Below are positions 33,345 through 44,467 of a DNA stretch of 64,000 nt, piece by piece. The notes under the pieces were generated by a model, which saw only the letters and a list, made by a program, of their open reading frames with translations, made no database searches and was not told the DNA's origin. The translations under genes were made by a program, and so were the position numbers. Source of the DNA: Zanthoxylum bungeanum (taxonomy: Eukaryota > Streptophyta > Magnoliopsida > Sapindales > Rutaceae); contig SKCR01032789.1 of assembly GCA_019454045.1 (NCBI GenBank), positions 277,923 through 341,922 on the forward strand, given 5' to 3'. Position 1 is the first letter of the stretch, and the number at the start of each line of letters is the position of its first letter.

Positions 33345-34607
33345 TTAATGGTCGTCAGCTAGACGTGACTTTTCGAACGTTATGCTGAATCTGAAAGTGT
33401 GACACTTTCTTTTTTGTCGCTCCAACGGTTCTCCCCAATAGTGCTTGACACGTCTGTTTTTAACCTTGAAAATTTTGTTGGAGTCAGGATCATGTATCTC
33501 AACGGCTCTATCTGGTAAAACTTTGGTGATCACAAATGGACCTGACCACCGTGATTTTGGCTTCCAAGGGAAGAATTTCCCCCTTGATTTGTTTAACAGT
33601 ACCTTCTGCCCTGGTTCTAGTTGTATGCGCACTAACTTCTCATCATGTATTTTCTTTGCCTTTTCTTTGTATAATTTGGCATCCTCAAAAGGTTGTTTAT
33701 GAAATTCCTCCCATTCATTGAGCTGGTGGATCTTTCTCTCTCTTGTTGCTTGTTGTGCAAGAATTGGCTCTTTCAGTACAAAAGACGCTTTATCTTCAGG
33801 CTCCACAGGCAATTGACATGTTTTAAGTTTATCAGTAGAACTTTGCATTGCTTTGGAGTTCTGAATGGTACTGTGTATCACATCAAGTCTGAAACATTCC
33901 TCCTTCTTTTCATCGTCTGGGAAATTCATGGCTTTGAAAACATTGAATGTTACTTCCTGGTCTTGTACCCTCATGGTTAATTCTCCTTTTTGTACATCAA
34001 TAATGGTTCGACCTGTAGCCAAGAATGGTCTTCCAAGGATGATTGGCACGTCTGCGTCTTCCTCCATATCAAGGACAATAAAATCTGCTGGGAAAATGAA
34101 TTTGTCAACTTTTACTAACACATTTTCAACAACTCCTCTTGGAAATGCGAGCGTTCGATCAGCAAGTTGCAATGAAACTGAAGTAGGCATTGCTTCTCCA
34201 ATCTGCAGTTTCCTGAATATAGAAAAGGGCATTAAGTTAACACTTGCACCTAAATCACATAAAGCCTTACCAAAATTATGTTCTCCTATGATGCAAGGAA
34301 TGGTGAAACTTCCAGGATCTTTCAACTTTGGGGGAAGTTTTCTCTGAATGATGGCGCTGCATTCTTCTGATAATGCTACTGTCTCATAATCTCCCAATCT
34401 CCGTTTTCGTGAAAGAATGTCTTTCATGAATTTAGTATAACTGGGCATTTGTTCCAAAGCTTCTGCAAATGGAATGTTGATGTGCAGCTTTTTGAAAACC
34501 TCCAAGAATCGAGCAAAATGCTTGTCCAGTTTACTTTTCTGAAGGCGTTGAGGAAAAGGTGGAGGTGGAGTGATCTGTTCTTTTTCCTTTGCTTCTTTTT
34601 CCTCCAT
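33345..34607 (-). CDS. Gypsy protease fused in frame to integrase C-terminal domain (element B)
   Basis: 420 residues from ATG at 34607. Residues 1-60 are the linker and conserved LEVFKKLHINIPFAEAL segment. The aspartic protease box DLGASVNLM is at 118-126, with PIILGRPFLATGR at 188-200. At about residue 285 the sequence jumps to the end of integrase (KIHQLNEWEEF, then WSGPFVIT near 354-361 and VKHYWGEPLERQK near 387-399). Compared with A, about 2.6 kb holding reverse transcriptase, RNase H and the integrase zinc finger and core are deleted without breaking the frame. In full elements this is part of Gag-Pol. The fusion could still cleave Gag, while the other enzymes would have to come in trans. 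It is separated from gag by probable frameshifts at about 34620-34750. Confidence 0.88.
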   Translation of the reverse strand: MEEKEAKEKEQITPPPPFPQRLQKSKLDKHFARFLEVFKKLHINIPFAEALEQMPSYTKFMKDILSRKRRLGDYETVALSEECSAIIQRKLPPKLKDPGSFTIPCIIGEHNFGKALCDLGASVNLMPFSIFRKLQIGEAMPTSVSLQLADRTLAFPRGVVENVLVKVDKFIFPADFIVLDMEEDADVPIILGRPFLATGRTIIDVQKGELTMRVQDQEVTFNVFKAMNFPDDEKKEECFRLDVIHSTIQNSKAMQSSTDKLKTCQLPVEPEDKASFVLKEPILAQQATRERKIHQLNEWEEFHKQPFEDAKLYKEKAKKIHDEKLVRIQLEPGQKVLLNKSRGKFFPWKPKSRWSGPFVITKVLPDRAVEIHDPDSNKIFKVKNRRVKHYWGEPLERQKRKCHTFRFSITFEKSRLADDH

Positions 34608-34699
34608 CTGTTTCTCTGCTTCTTTTGGAACTTCCTCTCATTGTTGTTTTGGCTCCAACATCTTTGTTGATTTCAGTACCACTTTTTAACATGATGGCA

Positions 34700-36007
34700 T
34701 TACATTGCTCTTTCCCATGTTCCTTGGATTTGGTTCTGTGTTGCTGGGAGGGTACCTGGCGGTCTGTAACTCTGAGCATTGGCCAGTTGTCCAATTTGAT
34801 TCTCTAGTGCTTTGATGGAAGCAGATTGGCTTTGAAACATAGCATCGTACTTTTTTAACTGAGCCAACACTTCTGCTATTCCTGGTTCATTTGTCTGCTC
34901 CTGGCCTTTGTTATGTTGCTGAAATCCAGGTGGTGGATAGTTCTGTTGTTGGCCTGAATTGTTGCTCCATGAAAAATTGGGATGATTCCTCCACCCTGGG
35001 TTGTAGGTGTTGGAATATGGATTGTTCCCCTGTCTGTTGAAATTGTTGACATAATTCACCGTTTCTTCATGTTGATTTTGTTCTTTTGCTTCTCCATATG
35101 GTGAATTTGTGGTTCCAATGTTACTTTGCTTGCCTAGAGTCTCCATGAATTTGCATATCTGATCCAGTTTGGTACTGACTGCTGAATTGGCTCCAACCTC
35201 ATAAATTCCAGCAATTCGTTGAATCATGCTCCTTTCTGTTGGCCACAATGAATTGTTGTTGGCCATTTCTTCAATTAGGTCCCAAGCTTGATCTTCTCCT
35301 TTTGCCATTAATGCTCCTCCGGCAGCAGCATCAATTGTGGTTCTCATAATTCCAGAAAGTCCATTATAGAATGTTTGGACTTGAAGCCATTTTGGAATCT
35401 CATGGTGAGGACATTTCCTGAGCAAATCTTTGTACCTTTCCCAAGCTTCGTAGAGAGTTTCTGATTCTTGTTGTACAAAGGATGTGATGTCATTCCTCAA
35501 CTTTCCAGTTCTGGCTGGTGGAAAGTACTTTGCAAGAAATTTGGTGGCTAAAGCGTTCCAAGTGGTGATGGAACCAGCTGGTAGTGAATGTAGCCAAGCT
35601 TTACCTCTGTCCTTCAAAGAGTATGGAAAAACACGAAGTCGCATTGCTTCTTCAGCTTCTCGGTTGTAATTGAAAGTACCGCAAACTTCCAGGAAGTTGC
35701 TGATGTGGGCATTAGGATCTTCAGTTGCATTCCCTCCAAACTGTACTGATTGTTGTATCATCTGAATGCAAGTTTTGATGTCACCTGCATTTGCTGGTAA
35801 GGGAGGAAGTACAATACATGAAATGAGTCTGTCAACCACCGGAATTGTTCTGTCTCGAATAGGAATTGGTGGTGCAACTTGCAAAGGTTCAGGTTCCATG
35901 TTAATAATTGCTTCTTGGCCTTGTCGCCTTTCTCTTCTCAATTGTCTGATGGTTCTTTCAATTTCTGGGTCAAGCGGTTGTAGTTCAAAGCTTCTGGTTC
36001 GTCTCAT
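34700..36007 (-). CDS. Gypsy Gag polyprotein (element B)
   Basis: About 435 residues from MRRTRSFELQPLD. The open frame continues a few codons upstream without an ATG. The retrotransposon gag domain spans roughly residues 90-220, with HISNFLEVCGTFN, the RVFPYSLKDRGKAWL segment and LAKYFPPARTGKLRND. An asparagine- and glutamine-rich part follows (about 300-380) and then a coiled-coil-like KKYDAMFQSQSASIKALENQ segment, usual in Athila/Tat Gag. Gag forms the cytoplasmic particle that packages element RNA. The frame ends at 34700, where related sequence continues in another frame (34531-34794), so a frameshift probably separates it from protease. A CAG| acceptor-like site lies just before the start. 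Confidence 0.85.
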   Translation of the reverse strand: MRRTRSFELQPLDPEIERTIRQLRRERRQGQEAIINMEPEPLQVAPPIPIRDRTIPVVDRLISCIVLPPLPANAGDIKTCIQMIQQSVQFGGNATEDPNAHISNFLEVCGTFNYNREAEEAMRLRVFPYSLKDRGKAWLHSLPAGSITTWNALATKFLAKYFPPARTGKLRNDITSFVQQESETLYEAWERYKDLLRKCPHHEIPKWLQVQTFYNGLSGIMRTTIDAAAGGALMAKGEDQAWDLIEEMANNNSLWPTERSMIQRIAGIYEVGANSAVSTKLDQICKFMETLGKQSNIGTTNSPYGEAKEQNQHEETVNYVNNFNRQGNNPYSNTYNPGWRNHPNFSWSNNSGQQQNYPPPGFQQHNKGQEQTNEPGIAEVLAQLKKYDAMFQSQSASIKALENQIGQLANAQSYRPPGTLPATQNQIQGTWERAM

Positions 36008-36120
36008 TAAGATTGTGATAACCTGAAACACAATAAAACGAAAGTAATAAGAAAAAAGGAAAAATTAGACACAAGTAACGTATCTAACCTTTAAACTAAT
36101 AGTAAAAGATAAAGAAGTCC

Positions 36121-36138
36121 CCCCCGGCAACGGCGCCA
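36121..36138 (-). other. Primer-binding site of element B (tRNA-Asp)
   Basis: The plus strand reads CCCCCGGCAACGGCGCCA, the 3' end of plant tRNA-Asp including CCA. It lies six bases inside the 5' LTR end. This primer is characteristic of Athila-type elements. Confidence 0.85.
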
Positions 36139-36144
36139 AAAACT

Positions 36145-38001
36145 TGACCGGCGTAATCACACACGTTAAACGCAAGCGCACGTATCGTTCAAGTAGTATA
36201 AAAAGATATCGATCCCACGAGGACTTATTACCTATTCTATTAATTTTATGAGGTTAAGTGATTACTGATATCTAACAAGTTGTTTGATTAAAATGACGAT
36301 GATTCTAAATTTAAAACAAGTAAAAGAATTGAGAGTAGATTAATGAGAATTAAAACTATCTAGGGTTGTGAATTCTCCAATACTTATTAAATGATGAAGT
36401 AGTTAAATCATAGTTGGGTAAAATATTGAGTTATTAATCTGGAATACTAAATATGTAAAAGCCTCTTTCGAACGATCATTTACAAATACCTAGAATAATC
36501 AAATTGAACCATATGTCTATGTCAATTAAATTACCTAGATTCATTAAGATTGAATTCCAATTATGATTACCCCCGCCCAACAGGTATATTCCTATCCTGT
36601 AAGGAAATCTATTAAAGGTTTATCTATCCTTAAAGAAGATCGTGGGTTGTTAAGTCGGTGGTCTTTAACTTAAAATCTCTATGTCTAGTTCATTTTAAGT
36701 TTTATTTAGTCAATTTTATTAATGGCCAGTTAATAAAAAGCATTAAGATTATGACTCAACAAATAACTCTTTAATTACCCAAACTATAATCTAACCCTTT
36801 TTTAAACCATGATATTAGATTTTATCACAACCCTAGATATTTACTTAGTTACAATACATAGTTAAAGCTGATAAAAACTTAAAAGACATAAAATTAAATT
36901 GCTGAAAAGTAATTGTAGAATAATGAATTGCAATAAAAAGAAATGAAATGCTAAGATAAAGGAATAACTTCTACTATATACTATTTAGATATCTCCCATA
37001 AAATAATAATAATATATATACTTGTGATATTAAACCAACCGTCGAGAATGGCGGTATCTGATTAAGTCAAATTCAAATATACCAGCCATAAGGCGGAACA
37101 GAAATATAAATTTAAAAAACCGACCTAGAATGGCGGTACCTCATTATGGCGGTAAACTCAAACTTTATTAAAAACCATTGAAAAGAAATAACTTACCGAT
37201 TTCCTAGAATGGCGGTATCTTTTTATTAATTCAAGATTTTAAATAGTTTATATATTATATTTTAAGGGAGATTAATCTAATAGTAAAAGTAAAAGAATTA
37301 CCTTATTACCACCTCAGCATAGAGACGTTACCACCCCTCATGGATTGATAGAATTACTACTACAAAGCGTAAATAAAACTGAATAAAAGAAGAAAATATG
37401 AAGAACTCTCAATTTATTTATAAGGATTTCAGAGGAAGAGGTACATTTGAAACTAAAAATTCGAAATCTATTTATAGGCAAAAAAATCTAATTTTTTATT
37501 ATTATTTTTCTGATTTTTATTATTTTATTATTTTCTGATTTTTATTTTTTTATTATTATTTTTTCTGGATCGCTGAATTTTCGACACGTGGCATGGTGTG
37601 CTAAAAAAGACGGCTCGTTGAATCTTTGACATGTGGCATGGTGGTGCAATTACCAAAATACCCTCGGTGTCGGGACGCCCAAAATTACCAAAATACCCTT
37701 TTTGCCAAATTTCACAATTTTGCTCCAAATCACCTCCAGAATATCTTGAAACTTTATTTTGGTGTCGGAATGCCCAAAATTACCAAAATAACCGTGTCGG
37801 ATGCCCAAATTACCAAAATACCCTTTTTGCCAATTTTCACCAAATTTCACAGTTTTGCTCCAAATCACCTCCAAAATGTCCTGAATCTTTATTTAGCTGC
37901 AAAATAACACAAAACACATCAAAATATTCACAAAACTCAAGAAACTATACAAAATATCAAGTTAAATGAGTGAGAAATAGTGATACATTTATCACTCATC
38001 A
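36145..38001 (-). mobile_element. 5' LTR of element B
   Basis: 1857 bp, starting TGATGAGTGAT at 38001 and ending CGGTCA at 36145 on the minus strand. It is nearly the same as 28254-30113 apart from small indels (for example near 36570 and 37100-37200). GTCAA at 38002-38006 completes the target duplication. Confidence 0.92.
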
Positions 38002-38594
38002 GTCAACACCCAACGAACATCTAGAGCCTATACCATGAAAGATTTTTAACATACATGGCATATAAGTGTGAATGATATCACACAAAATTAATGTTATACT
38101 ATAGTCAAAGGATCACTATGATACTCGACTCGAGGAATTCCTATTGACATGGTGTGTACTTCCAATTATTAGGAATCACATGTAAGTCATTCAGTATTCG
38201 CTTCAACGAATACCCACATGTCTATACGAGCTTCTAAAGCTCATGTTACATCAGGTTAAACTATTGGAACTTCAATTCCAATATACGACATATGCTAGTC
38301 TTCTAAGTTATAAGAATTCGACCGTATTCCAAAACCAATGACTATGAATATTTACTTTAAGAATAATTTATAATAGTAATTTTATCCCAATGTCAGACCA
38401 CCTAGTGTCCAGTATTACTACAATACTATTCTAAAGTCGATGTCATTCTTAGCATATTTATATATCAATCTAATATGCATAATGACATTACCATTAATAA
38501 GGTTGAAATGAAAAAATTATTATTTTATTAATAAATAATAAATATAATGTACAATACATTATTCAGATTAGTGCTCCAAGCGTCAACTCCAACA

Positions 38595-38605
38595 AACTCC
38601 CACTT
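38595..38605 (-). other. Polypurine tract of element C
   Basis: On the minus strand AAAGTGGGAGTT adjoins the LTR start TGTTGGAG, as expected for a copia plus-strand primer. Confidence 0.8.
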
Positions 38606-39671
38606 TCTTAGTGTCATCCGGATGGTACCGTAGTCCCATCGCTTCCACATGTTTATCAAATAACTTTGGAGGTAAGGCCTTAGTAAGCAGGTCTGTTATG
38701 TTATCTTGTCCTTGAACTTTAAAATCATTATGTCTTTTCGTTCGACAATTTCTTTAATCACGTGATATTTCTTTTCCACGTGTTTAGACTTGGAATGTGC
38801 TCTCGGCTCCTTAGCCTGCACAATGGCTCCGCTATCATCACATTACAATGGGATTGAATCCGTAATACTAGGCACAATGCCAAGTTATGTGAGAAAACTT
38901 TCAAATACAAGCAGCTTCTTTATCAGCTTTTAAAGCCACTATAAATTCCGCCTCAGTGGTGGAATCAGCTGTTGAGCCTTCTTTGAACATCGCCAACTAA
39001 TTGCACTGATATTAAGGCTAAATATGTATCCAAATGTAGCATTTCTATCATCTGGATCTCCCTGGAAGTCGGAGTCTGTATAACCATTAACTTGTTGCTC
39101 ATCTTCTTCATATATGAGAAACTTATCCTTATTACCCTTACGATATTTCGGGATATGTTTCACGACTGTCCAATGATCATTACCCGGATCAAATTGATAT
39201 CAACTAGTCATACTGATGCTGAAACTGATGTCAGGTCTTTTACATAGCATAGCATACATAATGCTTCCAACATAAGAAGCATATGATAAGTTAGACATTC
39301 TAACTCTTTCTTACTCAGTTTGAGGTTTCATTTTCTTCGAAAGATGTATGTCGTATCGGAAAGGCACATTTACTGTCTTGCAGTTGGTAAAACCGTACAT
39401 TTCTAATATTTTATCTATGTACGTGGATTACGACAACCCTATAAGCTTCCTAAATTTATCCCGGTAGAGCCTTATACCCACTGTATAGGAAGCTTCACCC
39501 ATGTCTTTCATGGAGATGTTTTTGCAAAGGTAGGTTTCACACTTTGCTTCAATCTTATATCATTCCCAATGATAAGGATGTCATCTATATACAAAACAAT
39601 GAATATTATCATGCTCCCATTAAATTTCTTATAAACACCCGGTTCTTCCTCGTCTTGATGAATTCAGATAT
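38606..39671 (-). pseudogene. Copia reverse transcriptase C-part and RNase H (element C), degraded
   Basis: On the minus strand it begins with a relic of the IKTRKNRVFIRNLMGA segment, then the catalytic LYIDDILIIGND box (about 39600-39560). RNase H-related sequence follows, with YTDSDFQGDPDDRNATFGYIFSLNISAISWRCSKKA (open over 38939-39163) and a last segment ending near the polypurine tract. Several stops and small deletions interrupt it. Upstream reverse transcriptase continues at 41427 after solo LTR I. Confidence 0.8.
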
Positions 39672-41426
39672 TGTAGACATTGCATTTTTGCATAAAGCCC
39701 GTGATGAGCCTCGCATGGAGGTACTACCCGATAAGTTGCGGAAGTCGCGGGAAACGAATGTCGGAAGGGAAAATTAAAAAATAAATACCTTGCCAAATTT
39801 AATTCATTTGTTTAGCCTCGGGTTCGCTCAATTGATCTATGTTTCAAACATTAGCCTCGGCCCAAAACCCATGCAACCCACAAATGGCCACACGCCCAAG
39901 CCCACATCACGAACCCAAGCCCAATCTAAACATTTGTGTTGGGTTGATGGTTGAGTGCTATCCCTTGCGGTATATCGGATGGAAACCCAGACGTAAATTC
40001 CGTAGCCGAATCCGAATGGACGGTAGTACGGTCTGTACTTGGGATACAACTCCACGTACCGCTTGAGGAACTTTCAAGCACGTGTTTCATTTTGGTATTT
40101 AATTTCGTGTTTATTGTTCTGATATTCATACTCTACGTATTTCTTCGTTTATGTATTGTTGATCTAGTGCGCATGGGCTAATTACTTTGGATTAAAGGTC
40201 ATCCATTAGAGGGAAAAGCCAAAAGGCTACCTTTACCACGATATTTTACCGCGCCGGACGAAGTACGTTTGATTGGACGTGAGATGTGTTCAATCGGGCG
40301 TATGAGGTCCCATATTATTGCTTTATTTATTTTCTATGCATTGTTGCTTGATGCGCATGGGCTAATTACGTTGGTTTAAAGGTTTTCTATTTGAGGGAGA
40401 AAAAGCCTAAAAGGCTACCTTTATCACAATATTTTGTCGTGCCTTTTTATTGTTCCGTTATTTACTTTTCGCATATCATTTCTTTGTTTAATCATGTGTT
40501 GTAATGTAATGCGCATTGGCAAATCACGTTGGATTAAAGGTCCTCCGTTTGAGGGATAAAAGCCCAAATGCTGCCTTTACCACGATGTTTTGCCGCGCTG
40601 GATGAGGTATGTTCGATTGAATGTGAAATATGTTCAGTCGGGCATACGAGGTCCCATATAGATGTCGACCTTGGTCGCATCTCTCTTATTCTTATGTCAT
40701 TTACTTTCTGTTAGTTATATCTTTATTTATTTATGTAATGCGAATGAGTTTATTACGTTGGTTTAAATGTCCTCTATTTGAGGGAGAAAAAGCCTAAAAG
40801 GCTACCTTTTACCATAATATTTTGCCGCGCCGGATGAGATATGCTTGGGTGGATGTGAAATACGTTCAATCGGGCATACAAGGTCCCATATAGATGTCGG
40901 CCAAGTCTCTTGGTCGTATCTCTTCTCTTTTATCCTCATTACTCATCTCTTTTCTGTGTCGCATCACTTCATGTTCACTTTCATGCATGACTGTCTCTTT
41001 AGTTATTTCTTTTACATTAGGAACTTAATTATCTCTCTTTAATATCTATGCTTTTACAGTTATTATTTATTTATATTTGCGCATTTATGTATTTGATATG
41101 TTCATGAGATTGCGTGCTCGCTTTTATTTCGTTTACTCATATGTGTGCAAATTTAGATATTGATTAATCTTGCATGTGTATGTTGCGTAAGACTTGGTTA
41201 TATTATTGCATAAATCCGTTCATTCTAATTGACATAAGTAATGAATCATTCCTAACCCAACGGTTTGAGGTATTCCCTTGCGAGGGGTGAGTGCGGCCTT
41301 AAATCATTTCCCAGTTCACGTTGGGTGGAGACTCTTTTATTCTCCGGTTTAGTCCCATGTGGGCTATTCCGTACTCTCGACCGGGCCGCAAGCCCGGGAC
41401 AACGTCGCCCACTTCTGTGTCCTACA
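39672..41426. mobile_element. Solo LTR I (unclassified), 1755 bp, inside element C
   Basis: It starts TGTAGACATTGC and ends GTCCTACA, with copia sequence continuing on both sides (GAATTCATC left, TAATCTAATTATCTC right). The flanks ATAT and ATAAT fit a decayed ATAAT duplication. GC-rich phrases at 41380-41410 and an internal tandem repeat mark it as foreign to C. No interior is present, so a complete element was probably reduced by LTR-LTR recombination. Short ORFs at 39837-40181 lie on both strands and look accidental. Confidence 0.75.
40160..40900. repeat. Four imperfect ~170-230-bp tandem units in solo LTR I
   Basis: Units start with GCGCATGGGCTAATTA or variants near 40171, 40352, 40512 and 40740. 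Each carries GAGGGA(G)AAAAGCC.AAAAGGCTACCTTTA, then TTTTGCCGCGCCGGA and a CAATCGGGC.TA.GAGGTCCCATAT end. The second unit lacks part of its tail. Confidence 0.85.
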
Positions 41427-41960
41427 ATAATCTAATTATCTCATCAAAACGATGATTCCAACTTCGAGATGCATGTTTAAGTGCATAAATAGACTTCTAG
41501 AGCTTACAAACCAGAGTTTGAAGTCTCACTGGATACGAAACCCTCTATTGGTTCCATATAGATATCCTCCTCGAGGAATCCATTTAGGAAAACGGTTTTC
41601 ATATCTATTTGTCATATCTCATAGTCATGACATGCAGCAATGGCTAAAAGAATCATAATGGATTTTTGCATGACTACTGGTGAAAAAGTTTCCTCATAGT
41701 CAATCCCATGATGTTTAGTGTAATATTTGGCTACCAGTCGGGCCTTAAAGATTTCCACTTTCCATCGGGCCCTTGCTTTCTTTTATAAACCCATTTACAA
41801 CCAATATGTTTAACTGTTTCAGGAAGTTCAACTAAGTCCAAGACTTGATTGTCATGCATAGAATCCATTTCGGATTTCATGGCCTCCAGCGATTTTCTAG
41901 AATTGATATCTAATATCGCTTCTTGATATGTAGTCGGATCTGTTTCCTCCAAAATGAGAA
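41427..41960 (-). pseudogene. Copia reverse transcriptase N-part (element C), degraded
   Basis: The open segment 41731-41952 reads EETDPTTYQEAILDINSRK, then ALVKHIGCKWVYKRK-type reverse transcriptase entry (VKHIGCKWVYKRKQGPDGK). Frame-broken sequence follows, with FLNGFLEEDIYME and the FVSSET relic near 41600-41500. It is interrupted by solo LTR I at 41426 and by element H at 41966. Confidence 0.8.
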
Positions 41961-41965
41961 CATAA

Positions 41966-44467
41966 TGTTAGGGTTGATGCTCGGAGTGCCAATCCGAATC
42001 GTATTTATGTCCGATTCATGAATACGAATAATTTCTTTTTCATAATATTACTTATTTATGGAAGTACTTTTTTACTTTTATATACATATTCGATCTAATT
42101 ACGATTAGATTGAAACTAAATATGATTTAGTGATATGTATATATTAGACAAAGACCCGATAATATATTTTGTAGTGCGCAGTTACAAAATAGTTTGTAAT
42201 TGACATTGAGAAATGTCACTACTAGAAGTATATTATCAAATAAAATTCGTGGTCAAGATTTACTAACACGGGTCGGTTAGTAAAATCCGCTGAGACCAGT
42301 AGATGTCATATATCGAGACTTGGTCCGATGGTTTATCCCAATGAACCATGAGTCTTGTGAGACTCGTATAGATCTGTAGGTGTTTATTTGATAAACACTG
42401 AATGACTAGATTTCTTAATAGATGATACACCAACGTCAATATGAATCTTCTCGAGTCGAGTAGCATAGTGGTCATTCGACTTGAGATACCACTGTGGATA
42501 TATGAGATATATTTCAAATTTTGATGGCAGTCACATCACCGATCTATTTAGATCAGACCTCCGCCTGTTCGTTGGGTCTGGACTGATGCTCATGATATCC
42601 TGTGAGTATCAGAGAGAATCTGTCAGTCCTGTATATATGCCATATGTATCATGTACATATATACAATCTTGTAAATCCATGGCCGTGTGTATACTTCGGA
42701 AGCGAGGTCCGAGTGTTATTTAGAGATCATAAATTTGAAAGTCGATTGTATTATACCTTAGGGATTTTACGTTCTTATCTATATCCCCGGTATAATATTG
42801 ATACCCTGTGACGGATGGATTATACATATGCAATGACCTCGACTTGCATAGTTCAGTGAGATTATCTGTGGTCGTCATAATTACGAGTGGGTGAATTATG
42901 GAGAGGAAATTTGATTCCGTGATGGATAAACCTAAACTTAGAGAGTCTCATAATATGAAGTGTACTTGCTGAGTACTTGGGCAACGCGTTATGAATAATA
43001 TAGATTATTCATAATACTTCACCTAATTAAATGAGTTAATTCGAATCATTTAAACGGTTAAACGAAAATATATACATTAGAGGCATTTTGGTCAATTAAT
43101 AATTAATGTGTATTGGTATTTGATACAAGATTTGATTTGATACATATTAATTAATTGTCAAATGAGACTTTGACACATGCCATTAATATATGTATTTTTT
43201 ATTTAATGTAAACAAAATACATATATAATAATAATCACATTAATTAATTATTTAGATGTTTAAATGTTAAAAATTTAGATAATTAAATTATTTTAATATT
43301 ACATAATTTTTATGCAAATATGTTTGATTATTATTGGTTACATGTGACATAATTTTATTAAGCTTAAAGTTTACAAATTGGATTTGTTAAATTAAAGCTT
43401 ATTATTATTTAATTTGATTAAAATGACCAAATAACCATTTTACCCTCCCTTAGTCGGTTTTGGCTTGTATTTAAAGAGAAAAATTTTATTTTCTCCATTA
43501 TTAACCTCCATGGCCGAAACCTCCATATAAGAAAAGCTCCCAAATTTGTTTGAAGAAACAAGGAAGAAATTGGAGAAATCAAGAAAAAATTTAAGGAAAT
43601 TATGAGATTTGGAGGTAATCTTCATAACTCTTAAACTTAGAAAGTTTGTTTCTTGTTCTTGAGCATCTAGACAAGTTCTAGGGTGTTTCTTCCTTTCTTA
43701 TATTTTGGGGCTTTTTGATTTGGCGGATGGATTTGGAGGCTAGATGCATGTGTGAAGTTAGATTAAATGATATTAGTGTAATATTAGTTCAATTTTATCA
43801 TTTGATGACTTGTTGCCATTCTAGAGCGTTATGACCACTCTTGTAACTCCTAGAATTATTCTTGAGTTCTTCATTTGTGGTGACTTTGGTTGGTGTAAAT
43901 ATTAATATAATTAATATTGAGAAAATTAGATTTAAAGCATGAAAAATGATATTTTTGGTCACCAAATCAGATCTGAAATTTCTGTGATTTTGGTGATGAA
44001 AATTATGTTGTATAAATGTATTGGATGTGTTTTGAACATTGGAGTAATTGTTGGAAATTGTTTCGGAGTTGAAATATGCGAAATCGGCGAAAACTGACTT
44101 TACCGGGTGAGTTTCGAGCTTACCGGGTGTCTGCTATCCAAACAGTGAATTGGTCACTGTTCGGGCAGCCCATGAACTACCCAAGTACTATTAGGCTGAC
44201 CTGGGCAGCCCCCATGTGTATTGGTTGGTCAGTTCAGACAAAAACGTGTTTTATGCCATTTTGCGGAAAAACGTTTTCGTAAATGTTTCGTAGTGTTTCT
44301 AACTTATTTATATCGTTATTTGATATCGAATAAATATGTTTAAGTGAAATATAAATGAATTATTCATATTGGATATTGAATAATTTATTCGGTAAGTTTA
44401 AAAGTGTTAAAGTTACGATTTCATCTGAACTATGCGCTTCCGCTGCGCCTGTGCTAAAACCCCAACA
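41966..44467 (+). mobile_element. 5' LTR of element H
   Basis: It starts TGTTAGGG and ends AAACCCCAACA. It is very similar to 48987-51479. The open frame at 42481-42723 (MRYHCGYMRY) recurs in all LTR copies of this family but follows the ordinary LTR drift and is not taken as a gene. Confidence 0.9.

Larger units (their letters stand above)
28254..38001 (-). mobile_element. Element B: Athila/Tat-type gypsy carrying an intact LOG gene; RT-deleted
   Basis: The exact 5-bp duplication GTCAA lies at 28249-28253 and 38002-38006. LTRs are 1857 bp (36145-38001) and 1860 bp (28254-30113) and very similar, differing mainly by small indels, so insertion is recent compared with its neighbours. The minus-strand order is LTR, tRNA-Asp primer site, gag (34700-36007), a protease-integrase-tail fusion (33345-34607), a short ORF, a frameshifted cysteine-rich ORF, LOG (31788-32444), a duplicated 3' segment, polypurine tract and LTR. 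Reverse transcriptase, RNase H and the integrase catalytic core are absent, so movement would need enzymes from a relative such as an intact A-type element. Confidence 0.92.
26193..38594 (-). mobile_element. 3' LTR of element C, split by element B
   Basis: On the minus strand it starts TGTTGGAGTTGACGC at 38594 and ends in ..GCCCCAACA at 26193. Element B with one GTCAA copy accounts for 28249-38001, so the LTR itself is 2649 bp. The part at 26390-26590 has GC-richer short repeats (variants of TTAGCATCGCGA / GTGTCGCGACGC). No gene was found in the LTR parts. Confidence 0.85.

Noticed and set aside
33865..34347. 160-codon plus-strand ORF opposite the protease
   Set aside because: Shadow of the minus-strand protease ORF, where recognisable DLGAS and GRPFLATGR motifs lie.
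40010..40180. Possible small genes in solo LTR I
   Set aside because: Frames overlap on both strands and lie within an LTR with tandem repeats; no family features.
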